From: Sphingobacterium hotanense
GTDB lineage: Bacteria > Bacteroidota > Bacteroidia > Sphingobacteriales > Sphingobacteriaceae
Direction of reading: 5' to 3'
DNA length: 64,000 bases
Assembly: GCF_008274825.1 (NCBI RefSeq)
Contig: NZ_CP030848.1
Span: 2,480,001 to 2,544,000 of the forward strand
Part shown: one piece after another, positions 8,815 through 17,260 of the stretch
How positions within the stretch are numbered: the stretch's first letter is position 1
Layout: each line of letters starts with the position of its first letter
Program-made: the position numbers and the translations under genes
Notes under the pieces: model-generated
What the model was told of the DNA's origin: nothing
The model's database searches: none
What the model saw: only the letters and a program-made list of their open reading frames with translations

Positions 8815-9957
8815 TTATTTTAAGTTTTCTTTCAAGAATAAAAGAGATTTTTGGCGTTCAATTTCAAGAATTTCATTGACTCTTTGATATTCAATTTTTT
8901 CTTCTAAAAGTGAATCGTTAAAATTATTAATGTCAGATACTAATCGATGCTCTAACTGAAAAAGTTTAAGCAGAGAGTAAAACCTTGAACCACCCCGCTC
9001 AAAGTTTACAATTGAAAGAAATGGTTTATTAAAGATTATCGAGAAAACTGTCCCATGAAAAGAATCAGTAATCACAAAATCAGCATAATAAAACGAAGCT
9101 AACCATTCTTCAAGTGACGGATATTTAAAATCCTCAAGCTTTGAATAGTCATATATCGGACCGCTTTCGATTGATCGAATGGGTTGCTTTCTAAATTGAT
9201 CCTTTTTAATACGTCTACAAATATCTTCTATAAATCGGTTTTTTTCATCATTGCGATCCAAAACATAGCTGAACAAACCGCGATCTGCAAAATTCAAATC
9301 CTTAAACAATTCAATATAGCTGCTCGCCTTCAGTAATAACGTGGGGTCTAATACCCATGTTGATTCAACCTTCAAATGTTCTTTGCATAGAGTTACGCCA
9401 GATTCCTCACGCACGGAAATTGCATCGAATTTCTTCGAAAGTTCAATACATCTAAGTGTCTCCTCGTCCGTATACTCCCATTGCTCTGATCCAAAGCTTG
9501 TTGCATAAGCTAGTTTCCCTTTAGCGGAATCATCTTCAATAAAATCAAGAAAATAATTATAGATATTGGGAGAATACTTTGGTCTCCATGTTTGGTCACT
9601 TCCTACGACAATTCCAGAAAAATGTTGATTCTTAAAATATTGCTTCAAATCCGAAGTTGAGTACAGATTTCGAGATACAGCTAAATGCTCCCTAATAAAT
9701 CGATAAGTCTCGGAGAAAACGTAAGCCGCCTCCTTTTTACTGAAAAGCTTTTTCTTTTTCCCAGTCAATAGTGACAATACTTGGTTTTTTCCTTTCGCTA
9801 ATAGAGTTCTAAAGGCTCCCGCGTCCCGATGATATTCTCTGGATAGCGTTTCAACATTATATCCAAATCCCTTTAAAACAGATTGCAGCGCAAAGTTTTG
9901 AATCAAACCGCCATAGTTCGCCTTTAAAGGTTGAGTAAGAATCGCCAATTTCTTCAT
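8815..9957 (-). CDS. Polysaccharide pyruvyl transferase family protein
   Basis: A 380-residue protein of the WcaK/CsaB-like polysaccharide pyruvyl transferase family, which moves pyruvate from phosphoenolpyruvate to form ketals on sugars of surface polysaccharides. Visible hallmarks are the N-terminal NYGGLIQNFALQSVLKGFG, the central GSDQTWRPKYSPNIYNYFLDF region (Ser-Asp-Gln loop), and the C-terminal TDSFHGTVFSIIFNKPF, nearly the family consensus. It is soluble and likely cytoplasmic. The gene is 6 bp from the nitroreductase-like gene, a pairing often seen in such clusters. It implies a negatively charged pyruvylated polysaccharide, although some family members have other substrates. Confidence 0.85.
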   Translation of the reverse strand: MKKLAILTQPLKANYGGLIQNFALQSVLKGFGYNVETLSREYHRDAGAFRTLLAKGKNQVLSLLTGKKKKLFSKKEAAYVFSETYRFIREHLAVSRNLYSTSDLKQYFKNQHFSGIVVGSDQTWRPKYSPNIYNYFLDFIEDDSAKGKLAYATSFGSEQWEYTDEETLRCIELSKKFDAISVREESGVTLCKEHLKVESTWVLDPTLLLKASSYIELFKDLNFADRGLFSYVLDRNDEKNRFIEDICRRIKKDQFRKQPIRSIESGPIYDYSKLEDFKYPSLEEWLASFYYADFVITDSFHGTVFSIIFNKPFLSIVNFERGGSRFYSLLKLFQLEHRLVSDINNFNDSLLEEKIEYQRVNEILEIERQKSLLFLKENLK

Positions 9958-9963
9958 GGTTCT

Positions 9964-10992
9964 CTAATTAATAAAAAATAAATTCTCATCAACTGTCCTT
10001 CGCTTTGACAATGTTGTTCTGAATTCTTCGGTAGAAACACCAATCGGAATCAAACATATTATTTTCTCCGATTTAGGAAGATCTAGCACATCATAAATAG
10101 GAAGTTCTTCTTTGGTAGTTTTTGCCCAATTTGCTGGACAATTTGCAACGTGAAAATAATGTAACGCATATAGGAGGTTTAATAAATAAATTCCTCCATC
10201 AATGAACAGCTGATTCCGCTCACCTGTCGTATAGTAATATCTCCTGTCGTTAGTCAAAATAATTAATTGTCTAACGTTTCCCGTGTAGCCATTGAAACCG
10301 TCTTGAATCTTCAATACTTTATCTATTTTCGTTTTATCTTCAAGGATATAAACTTTGCTCGCTTGCCTATTGCATACCGAAGGAGCGTTATTTGCTAATT
10401 CAACAACTTGCTCTAAAATTCTTTTCTCAACAAGCTCTCCTGTGAAATTCCTAACGCTTTTTCGAGAATTGGAAAACTTTGAGAAATCACTTTTAATGTC
10501 TTTATAAAAATCCGAGCGATTCCAGTGTAGAACGCCCTCAAATTCTGGATTGTACAATTTTCCTAGAATCGATTTATAGGCTTCGTATTGTTGTTTGGAA
10601 AAAAGCGCTTCTATCTCATAACCGAGAAACGTCTGCAATTCATAATATTTACACATTACTTCATAGGCAACACGAATTTGTGAACGGTCTATATTATCGA
10701 TGACATCGGGATCCGCTAATAGTTTATGCAGATTATTGATTCTGTATGCGCCATAGCCAGATTTCATTTTATTAAAAAGCATCCCCTTCTCAAGAGAATG
10801 GTAGTTTAAAATTAGATTAGCCTCTTTATTTAAAATATCGTTTTCATTAAATGCACTTGCGTATTGATGAAACTTCTCAGCATCATCTCGATAGTTTCTA
10901 AATAAATATCTTTTCTTCAGAATATTTTCCACATTCCTATTGTGCAATATAGGAGATAGAATTTTCCTGATTAAGTTTTTAATAGCGGACAT
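9964..10992 (-). CDS. Nitroreductase-family protein in polysaccharide operon
   Basis: A 342-residue protein. The C-terminal two thirds carry nitroreductase (FMN-dependent) features: SRKSVRNFTGE (flavin-phosphate Arg/Ser segment), NNAPSVCNRQ and a late GVSTEEF block. The N-terminal 130 residues are an extra helical region (LNYHSLEKGMLFNKMKSGYG) not found in classical NfsB-type enzymes. Such longer proteins occur next to polysaccharide pyruvyl transferases in many clusters. Their reaction is not established as far as I know, so a redox step on a sugar or glycan is only inference. The gene lies 8 bp downstream of the GT2 gene and 6 bp upstream of the pyruvyl transferase gene. Confidence 0.8.
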   Translation of the reverse strand: MSAIKNLIRKILSPILHNRNVENILKKRYLFRNYRDDAEKFHQYASAFNENDILNKEANLILNYHSLEKGMLFNKMKSGYGAYRINNLHKLLADPDVIDNIDRSQIRVAYEVMCKYYELQTFLGYEIEALFSKQQYEAYKSILGKLYNPEFEGVLHWNRSDFYKDIKSDFSKFSNSRKSVRNFTGELVEKRILEQVVELANNAPSVCNRQASKVYILEDKTKIDKVLKIQDGFNGYTGNVRQLIILTNDRRYYYTTGERNQLFIDGGIYLLNLLYALHYFHVANCPANWAKTTKEELPIYDVLDLPKSEKIICLIPIGVSTEEFRTTLSKRRTVDENLFFIN

Positions 10993-11000
10993 GGCATAAA

Positions 11001-11927
11001 TTAATTTGATCTCTGTAAAAACACTTTTTTAATAAACATCAAATACGCTCCTTTGGAGAACATTAAATTTCTCGTCAAATACAGAAATGCTTCTCCAATA
11101 CGACCGTATTCAAGTCTAACATTCAAATACGATAACTTAAATTTCTTATACAAGGATTTCATCAATGTCGGTTCGATACGAAGATCGTATTCATTTAATA
11201 TTTGAAGCTTCAATTCCAATATGTTATCCAATCGCTCCAAAGCTTGCGCATAACTTTTTTTGGAATGTGAATGTGAATTGCTTCGTACTAAGTAATTCAC
11301 CAGATCCAACTTAAGAGTCGATAGATTACCAAAATAAAATAGGGGCAAATAAAGTTGAAAATTCTGCCCAACTCTACTTGGAATTATTCGATTATCCAAA
11401 ACTTTCTTAATATTGGAAGCCTTAAAAAAATAACAAATGGGAGAAAACCAAAAGTTATTTTCGAGCAGACATTCTTCAAAAACGCGATCGTCAGAGAAGT
11501 TCGGTATATGGAACCCTAAATCATTTCCCAACTGATCTACATGTCGAGGATAGCATCGAATGATATCCACATCGGACATATTTATCGCATTCACAAAACT
11601 TGAAATCGCAGAATGGTCGTAGTAATAATCATCGCTATCTGGCCATGTTAGATATTCGCCGGAGTACTTTGTTAATCCCAAATTAATTGCAACGGCCTGC
11701 CCCATATTCTCTTGACGACAATAATATAATTTAAAGCCTCTTGCCTCAAATCGATTAAAATAGTCGTGTTCTTTTAGAAATTCCGCTAGCTCATCAACAG
11801 ATCCATCGTCAACTAGTATCATTTCAATAGAAGGATAATCTTGGATAAGTACAGATTCCAACAACTTATCTAAAAAATTCCTGCTATTATAACATGGAGT
11901 AATAATTGAAACTAGATCTTTGACCAT
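11001..11927 (-). CDS. Glycosyltransferase family 2
   Basis: A 308-residue GT2 enzyme with SIITPCYNSRNFLDKLLESV at the N-terminus, then MILVDDGSVD, and the metal-binding PDSDDYY segment. It differs from the three other GT2 proteins of the operon in its C-terminal half (no PESN block), so it is a separate lineage. Its ATG at 11927 lies 16 bp inside the 3' end of the flippase gene, indicating coupled translation. It presumably adds a sugar to the undecaprenyl-linked repeat unit. The donor is unknown. Confidence 0.86.
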   Translation of the reverse strand: MVKDLVSIITPCYNSRNFLDKLLESVLIQDYPSIEMILVDDGSVDELAEFLKEHDYFNRFEARGFKLYYCRQENMGQAVAINLGLTKYSGEYLTWPDSDDYYYDHSAISSFVNAINMSDVDIIRCYPRHVDQLGNDLGFHIPNFSDDRVFEECLLENNFWFSPICYFFKASNIKKVLDNRIIPSRVGQNFQLYLPLFYFGNLSTLKLDLVNYLVRSNSHSHSKKSYAQALERLDNILELKLQILNEYDLRIEPTLMKSLYKKFKLSYLNVRLEYGRIGEAFLYLTRNLMFSKGAYLMFIKKVFLQRSN

Positions 11928-13435
11928 TTCTCCTTCAAATAATTTAAGCTTTTCTCCTTAATTCCTTTATCGAAAACAAAAAACCAAATCCACAACGCTG
12001 TAAAACATGACGAAAACAGAAAAGTAGAGATTATTGCAAAAAATCCTGTTCCCGTATAAGATTTAAGACCGATTAAAAGCAAATAGTTCAATACTGAGAT
12101 AACTATGATGGGTAAAACGCAGTTCCTATAAAACGCAAGTACATCGAATTTTCTAACCTCACGTTTTAGGTAAAATGCATTTAAAAGGCCACCAATTAAA
12201 ATGAACAGGAAATTTAAAATATACGGAAACTCAATTGCAAAATCCTTAGAAAATGCCCAATAGGACAAGGGAATTACAAAAAGATAAAGTGTTCCATTAA
12301 TTATACTCGAATTCCTAACCTTGCCAGTCGCATGTATCCCCATTAATAAACATTGGGAAATGTTTGCTCCAAATATAAATAGTAAAAACCATTGAACAAA
12401 TGCGACCGTATGTTCTGGAAGAATTCCTAACCAAAAGATTAATATACTATCCATTTCAACAATTAATGGAACGACAACCAGCGAAAGCAAAACCGAAGTG
12501 AATAGAACTGTTTTATTAATAACGTCTATCATTCCATCAATGTCCCCTGAAGCATAGCGCTTGATTACCTGAGGTTTCGACGCAAAAAGTATATTCGAAG
12601 AAAATTGATTTACTAGATTCTGAACTTGTGTAGCAATACCTATTCCGGCGTTTGCAACAACCCCAAAAAACATGTTTTGCAATATTGCAACTCCTGAAGT
12701 TCTCGCCGTTACTGCGAGGTTTCCATAAATATCCCAAGAAGAATAAGTAAATATCTTTTTTAATTCCTTATCGAAACAAATACTGAATCCTTCAACTTTA
12801 AATTTAGTCCTGGAATAGAAATAATAAATACCACTAATCCCCAAATTAACCACTAATGACAAGGCACCATACATGATTAAATTGCTGTATCCACTATAAT
12901 TGAAATATAATAGGAAAACAACAAGTAAGTTTAATAATGAATTTACAACACTTACAATTGCGTAAATATTCATTTTTTCAAAAGAAATAATTAACGCATT
13001 GAACGGAGTAAATACGATTGTGAAAAAAAGATTTAAAACCGCAATGTGAAATACGATTTGGGCTTCAAAAAACTTAGCGTCTGGAATATTAATTTTATTG
13101 AAGATCCACCATAAACCAAGAGTTTCACAGAAGATTACGAGAACTAATGCGGTAATTATACTCGAGGTAACACAAAGTGAAAACGTTTTTTTAAGTTGAG
13201 TTATATCATTAAGGCCGATACTGAAAGAAAGAAATCTAGAATTTGCAGAAATAATGGTGTTGGCAATAAATGAAAAGGAAGCAATTACTCCTGCTACCAA
13301 ATTGTAAATACCAAAATCCTCAATACCCAGCAACTGTAAAATAGCTCTAGAGGTATAAAAGCTAACCCCCATACTAATTAACATCCGGACAAACAAGAAT
13401 GCACTATTCTTTGCTATACTAGCATTCGATCCCAT
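11912..13435 (-). CDS. wzx: Polysaccharide flippase, Wzx/MATE-like
   Basis: A 507-residue protein with about twelve to fourteen hydrophobic helices spread evenly along the chain, the layout of the MOP (Wzx/MATE) exporter superfamily. The N-terminus (SIAKNSAFLFVRMLISMGVS, then SRAILQLLGIEDFGIYNLV) resembles polysaccharide flippases that move undecaprenyl-linked repeat units across the inner membrane. It sits downstream of the initiating transferase and epimerase genes (11 bp after the latter), as expected for a Wzx/Wzy pathway. Confidence in the family is high. The glycan carried is inferred from context. Confidence 0.87.
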   Translation of the reverse strand: MGSNASIAKNSAFLFVRMLISMGVSFYTSRAILQLLGIEDFGIYNLVAGVIASFSFIANTIISANSRFLSFSIGLNDITQLKKTFSLCVTSSIITALVLVIFCETLGLWWIFNKINIPDAKFFEAQIVFHIAVLNLFFTIVFTPFNALIISFEKMNIYAIVSVVNSLLNLLVVFLLYFNYSGYSNLIMYGALSLVVNLGISGIYYFYSRTKFKVEGFSICFDKELKKIFTYSSWDIYGNLAVTARTSGVAILQNMFFGVVANAGIGIATQVQNLVNQFSSNILFASKPQVIKRYASGDIDGMIDVINKTVLFTSVLLSLVVVPLIVEMDSILIFWLGILPEHTVAFVQWFLLFIFGANISQCLLMGIHATGKVRNSSIINGTLYLFVIPLSYWAFSKDFAIEFPYILNFLFILIGGLLNAFYLKREVRKFDVLAFYRNCVLPIIVISVLNYLLLIGLKSYTGTGFFAIISTFLFSSCFTALWIWFFVFDKGIKEKSLNYLKEKWSKI

Positions 13436-13446
13436 TAACCTTAGAT

Positions 13447-14406
13447 CTACTTCCCAAACTCTGCCTTCAACATTCTCCGCAATCCTTCCTCCAAAGAATA
13501 CGGCGGAACAAACCCCGATCCCATTGCTTTCCTTGAATCATACTTCGTTATGGCACAAAACTTCTTCACTCGAACCGAACTAATATTCAACTTCTTCCTT
13601 GTCAAAAATGCAAGCACATCGAAACCATACCCCCCCATCATGCCTAGCCAATACGGAATACGCGTGGTCGGTATTTGTTTTCCAATAATCTCACCTGTAT
13701 GAAACACCAGGTCATTGGTCGTGAAATCAGGCTTATCAACGTAATTATATATATTATATCCGGTCGTCATTTTCAAAAGCATAAATTGAATGAAAGCGAT
13801 AATGTTCCCAACATATGACATAGACTTTTGATTATCGCCTTTGCCTATCATCATAAATTTACCATTCGCAATTTGGCTTAGCAAATTAAAAACGTTTCCA
13901 CGGTTCCCTTCGCCAAATATGACAGTCGGACGAACAATGTTTATATTCCAATCCCGATGTCCTTTGCTCCACTCGTCCAATACCTGTTCTGCCTGCCACT
14001 TGCTTATTCCATAATGATTAAATGGATCTTTTGGAGAATCCTCAGAAGGATTTGGTTTGTCTAAACCATAAACGGCAACCGAACTTGTAAAAATAATACG
14101 TTTAATGCCATTGTGTTCCATCGCTGCCAATGTGTTGCGCATTCCCTGCACATTTACGTCATAGTACAAGGATGTGGGTGTAACGTCATCTCTATGCTCA
14201 GCCGCCAGTAAAATCACGACTTCGAAGCCCGCAAGCTCGCCTTTTAAAGCTTCTGCATCCAAAACATTGGCAATCGTAGTGATCCCCGAATGAGTTTTAC
14301 TATGCTGTTTGTCGATATTTTTGACATGAAGTTCCCTAGACTGTTGCAGCAATGAAATTAGCTGCGTACCTACGAATCCCGACCCACCGATAATGGCTAT
14401 GTTCAT
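13447..14406 (-). CDS. NAD-dependent epimerase/dehydratase (sugar-nucleotide enzyme)
   Basis: A 319-residue extended short-chain dehydrogenase: N-terminal Rossmann motif IGGSGFVGTQL, substrate-side FTSSVAVYG, and the catalytic Tyr-Lys pair in HYGISKWQAE. It should act on a UDP-sugar in the cytoplasm to feed the polysaccharide. Its neighbour (6 bp away) is the WecA-like initiating transferase. This pairing resembles WbpV-WbpL and WreQ-WreU, where the reductase makes UDP-QuiNAc from a 4-keto-6-deoxy precursor and the transferase puts that sugar on the lipid. A 4-epimerase role (Gne-like) is equally possible from sequence alone. Confidence 0.82.
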   Translation of the reverse strand: MNIAIIGGSGFVGTQLISLLQQSRELHVKNIDKQHSKTHSGITTIANVLDAEALKGELAGFEVVILLAAEHRDDVTPTSLYYDVNVQGMRNTLAAMEHNGIKRIIFTSSVAVYGLDKPNPSEDSPKDPFNHYGISKWQAEQVLDEWSKGHRDWNINIVRPTVIFGEGNRGNVFNLLSQIANGKFMMIGKGDNQKSMSYVGNIIAFIQFMLLKMTTGYNIYNYVDKPDFTTNDLVFHTGEIIGKQIPTTRIPYWLGMMGGYGFDVLAFLTRKKLNISSVRVKKFCAITKYDSRKAMGSGFVPPYSLEEGLRRMLKAEFGK

Positions 14407-14412
14407 TTTGTT

Positions 14413-15540
14413 CTATAATAAATTAATATACAACTGCACCTTTGCGATTACTTTACGCCTCTCCAATCGATTAAACAACACGTGAAAGCCTATCCACAAC
14501 AGAATGTCTAATACGATTACAACATTATTGCTGATATACTCAACCATAACAATATTGAAAACACTAAAGAATAAGGCCAAGCATATAATGAAAATCATTG
14601 CAGTTCTATGGGTCATCCCCGCACGCAAAAATTTGTGATGCAAATGATTCCGATCAGGTTTAAAAATAGGATGTCCCAATTTCCAACGTACTAGCATAAC
14701 TCTTGCTACGTCAAATACAGGGATGATTAAAGTTGAAAAAGCAACCACGATCGCACCCTCGGAGAACGGCCTAATGAACTCATTATTCATGGCAAAACTG
14801 ATCGCCATAAATGCGACGGAAAAGCCTAGAGTCATACTTCCCGTATCCCCCATAAATATTTGGCGACGACGCTTTTTCGTGCCAAATACATTATAATAGA
14901 AAAATGGAATTAATACGCCTAATGTGATAAAAGCAAATAATGCGTGCACCCAAGCTCCATAATAAATAAACAACGTTCCAAGTACTAGACAACTTACGCA
15001 AACTAACCCTGAACAAAGTCCATCAAGGCCATCTATCAAATTGATTGCGTTAATAATTAACACAATGACAAATACCGTTAAAGGCATTCCAATCCAAAAT
15101 GGAATCTTCACAATAAAACCAAGCCCATACAAATCATTTATCCATAAACCCGAAAGGGGCAACAGCGAGGCAACTAAAATTTGTGTGATAAACTTCCATT
15201 TATAATCAATCCCTATTAAATCATCCCCAATACCAACCATTGACAGTATTACCAAACCACAAATCAGCATCATAAAATGTGATAAAAATGCCCATGACTG
15301 TACATCAATGCTAACTAAACTTGTTTTAAAAACCAATGTCATAGTAATCACGAGCAGCAGGCATTGAATTGGAGCAAAGGAAACGCCTCCTAGACGAGGG
15401 ATAATACGGTGATGGATTTTGCGAGAATCAATCGGATCAAAGAGTCGCTTCTTATAGGTTACCAGCATGATAAAAGGAATAAATGCCCTGTTCACCACAA
15501 TGGCTAGTATAAAAGGAATAAAAACAACTAATAACTCCAA
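14413..15540 (-). CDS. Undecaprenyl-phosphate sugar-1-phosphate transferase (WecA/MraY family)
   Basis: A 375-residue polytopic membrane protein with about ten helices. It has all MraY/WecA signatures: GIGDDLIGIDYKWK (metal-binding Asp pair), NAINLIDGLDGLCSG, MGDTGSMTLGF and the cytoplasmic His-rich DRNHLHHKF loop. It transfers a HexNAc-1-phosphate from a UDP-sugar to undecaprenyl phosphate, the first membrane step of O-antigen or exopolysaccharide assembly. It is the first gene of the long minus-strand operon, so its promoter in 15541-16254 probably drives everything down to the left edge. Which HexNAc is used is unclear (GlcNAc, or QuiNAc as in the WbpL/WreU type). Confidence 0.9.
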   Translation of the reverse strand: MELLVVFIPFILAIVVNRAFIPFIMLVTYKKRLFDPIDSRKIHHRIIPRLGGVSFAPIQCLLLVITMTLVFKTSLVSIDVQSWAFLSHFMMLICGLVILSMVGIGDDLIGIDYKWKFITQILVASLLPLSGLWINDLYGLGFIVKIPFWIGMPLTVFVIVLIINAINLIDGLDGLCSGLVCVSCLVLGTLFIYYGAWVHALFAFITLGVLIPFFYYNVFGTKKRRRQIFMGDTGSMTLGFSVAFMAISFAMNNEFIRPFSEGAIVVAFSTLIIPVFDVARVMLVRWKLGHPIFKPDRNHLHHKFLRAGMTHRTAMIFIICLALFFSVFNIVMVEYISNNVVIVLDILLWIGFHVLFNRLERRKVIAKVQLYINLL

Positions 15541-15688
15541 AATAATCTATTTAATTTTAATAGTCTCTTGGGAAATGTCGACGAAGACTACTAATCTCAA
15601 GAGAACAAATGGAAAAACAGACTGCAATAAAATCTAAAGAAATCGCCTTTTTAAAATTTTGCTGATGTGATATTTCCCATAAGTGACA

Positions 15689-15696
15689 CAAAAATA
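15689..15696 (-). promoter_or_regulatory. Putative -7 promoter element of polysaccharide operon
   Basis: Read on the minus strand the sequence is TATTTTTG, an exact match to the Bacteroidota -7 consensus TAnnTTTG. It lies about 150 bp before the wecA-like ATG at 15540, so the transcript would have a long leader containing the 15564-15604 inverted repeat. No good -33 TTTG was found at the usual distance, which keeps confidence modest. The inverted repeat 15696-15712 touches the element and could be an operator. Confidence 0.4.
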
Positions 15697-16216
15697 CGCT
15701 TTCAATCAGCGTACACTTAGTGAATGGCTGGGCAAAAATATATTTGTAGCAAACAACCGACAGATTAGGGAAATCCGCCATGCAACTAAAGAAAAGCTAA
15801 CTTATTTAGGGTCGAGGCTGCCTCGCGCACTATTCAAAAGTAATCTCAGCAGTAAAATTCATATTGATTAAATATAAAGTTAATGTAAAAATTTCAACCT
15901 TCTTTTAATGAAGAGAACTTATTCACTTCCGTAAATATACATATATTATCCTAGTTGGTAAAATTTTTAAGCTGAATATTATTTAGCAAGAAATTGAGAA
16001 TACAGCAGCGAGAAAACAATCACTCATATTGTGAATAAAAGCAAAAGTTACAAGTAAATTGTTTGCAACAGATGTAGAATAGTAATAGACCGAACAGACG
16101 TTCAAACTCTTTAAAAACCTACTAACCAACCCCTTAATCCACCCCAAAACATCAACTGTCAAGCAACTATTTCTACAAATAAAAAATAAATTGAAAATAT
16201 AAAAATCCGCATTTAC

Positions 16217-16224
16217 TATTTTTG
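16217..16224 (+). promoter_or_regulatory. Putative -7 promoter element of DUF3078 gene
   Basis: TATTTTTG followed by C matches the Bacteroidota -7 consensus TAnnTTTG exactly and lies 31 bp before the ATG at 16255. A TTG at 16191-16193 could be the -33 element, but the spacing (23 bp) is slightly long. Confidence 0.5.
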
Positions 16225-16254
16225 CCCTCAATTGTAAATAAAAACACAACGAAA

Positions 16255-17145
16255 ATGAATCTACTAAAACTCGTAAGCCTATCATTTGCGACTGTATTTA
16301 CGTTAAATGCTTCTGCACAAGAAGCAACAGTACCCGCAGCTGATACCACTAAAACTTGGACAATTAAAGGTGAAAACGCCTTTCTAATCAACCAGAGCTC
16401 CTTTTCTAATTGGGCAGCCGGCGGTATCAACTCGCTTGCAGGAAATCTAATCTTCAACTACGATTTTAACTATAAAAAAGATAAATGGTCTTGGGACAAC
16501 AAAGTCTTAGCGGCCTATGGACAAACTTTCCAGAAGGAAACAGATTGGCGCAAAAACGATGACCGCTTCGCTATCAATAGCCTTTTAGGATACCAAGCTG
16601 CCGAGAAATGGTTATACACGTTTTTCTTAAACTTCAATACACAGTTTGCAAACGGATATGAATACGACGGCAAAAATATCGTCGACACGATCTCCAAATC
16701 CTTCGCACCAGCCTACCTAAGTTTCGGACCGGGTATCGCTTACAAAGCTTCTGACAACTTCCGCGTCAACCTCTCTCCTGCCGCTGCTCGTTTTATTATT
16801 GTCGGTGATAAGAGCCTACGTCCGCTTTACTCTGTCGATGTAGATAAATGGTCAAGAAATGAGTTCGGTGCTTCGCTTGACGCTTACTATAAAGTCAAGT
16901 TGATGGAAAACATCGCGCTAGAAAACATATTAAAACTATATTCTAACTACTTACAGGATCCTCAGAATGTCGATGTGGATTATACGGCGAACCTTTCGAT
17001 GCAAGTCAATAAACTAATTTCAGTAAATGCAGCTGCCCAATTAATTTACGACGATAACATTGACGTGCCAAAAAGTGACGGAACTAAAGGCCCAGGTCTT
17101 CAAGTACGTCAAGTTTTAGGCGCTGGAGTAACTTATAAATTTTAG
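16255..17145 (+). CDS. DUF3078 domain-containing outer membrane/periplasmic protein
   Basis: A 296-residue protein with a clear signal peptide (MNLLKLVSLSFATVFTLNAS, cleavage after AQ/EA). The mature part starts with WTIKGENAFLINQSSFSNWA, the hallmark of DUF3078, and continues as alternating short strands ending in an aromatic beta-signal (VTYKF), consistent with a small outer membrane barrel. Function of the family is not known. I chose ATG 16255 because the longer frame from a TTG at 16222 would run through the promoter -7 box. It is a single-gene unit facing the UbiB-like gene, with an inverted repeat between them. Confidence 0.88.
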   Translation: MNLLKLVSLSFATVFTLNASAQEATVPAADTTKTWTIKGENAFLINQSSFSNWAAGGINSLAGNLIFNYDFNYKKDKWSWDNKVLAAYGQTFQKETDWRKNDDRFAINSLLGYQAAEKWLYTFFLNFNTQFANGYEYDGKNIVDTISKSFAPAYLSFGPGIAYKASDNFRVNLSPAAARFIIVGDKSLRPLYSVDVDKWSRNEFGASLDAYYKVKLMENIALENILKLYSNYLQDPQNVDVDYTANLSMQVNKLISVNAAAQLIYDDNIDVPKSDGTKGPGLQVRQVLGAGVTYKF

Positions 17146-17187
17146 AATCTACTCAACAGCGTACGGTAATTACATCTATAAAATCGA

Positions 17188-17246
17188 AAAGCTGTGTCTA
17201 ATCCTAAATCCCTACAATAAAGGAAGAGCGATTTCGACACAGCTTT
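17188..17246. terminator. Inverted repeat between convergent genes, possible terminator
   Basis: AAAGCTGTGTC (17188-17198) pairs perfectly with GACACAGCTTT (17236-17246). The 37-base loop is long for a Rho-independent terminator, but the position between the convergent DUF3078 and UbiB-like genes suits a bidirectional stop. Confidence 0.4.
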
Positions 17247-17260
17247 CCTATTTAAAACTC

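Larger units (their letters stand above)
15541..16254. other. 714-bp intergenic region upstream of the polysaccharide operon and DUF3078 gene
   Basis: No convincing gene. Short frames exist on both strands (for example 15683-15871 plus) but resemble no family and lack support. Structure seen: an inverted repeat TCTCTTG/CAAGAGA (15564-15570 and 15598-15604) just before the wecA-like start; a -7-like element on the minus strand (15689-15696) beside an ACGCT/AGCGT inverted repeat (15696-15712); a GC-rich palindrome CGAGGCTGCCTCG at 15813-15825 in otherwise AT-rich DNA; and the DUF3078 promoter near the right end. The space probably holds the promoter and 5' leader of the polysaccharide operon. 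Confidence 0.55.

Noticed and set aside
15683..15871. A 62-codon GTG-initiated plus-strand frame in the intergenic region
   Set aside because: No family resemblance, no RBS, and it overlaps the putative minus-strand promoter and palindromes.
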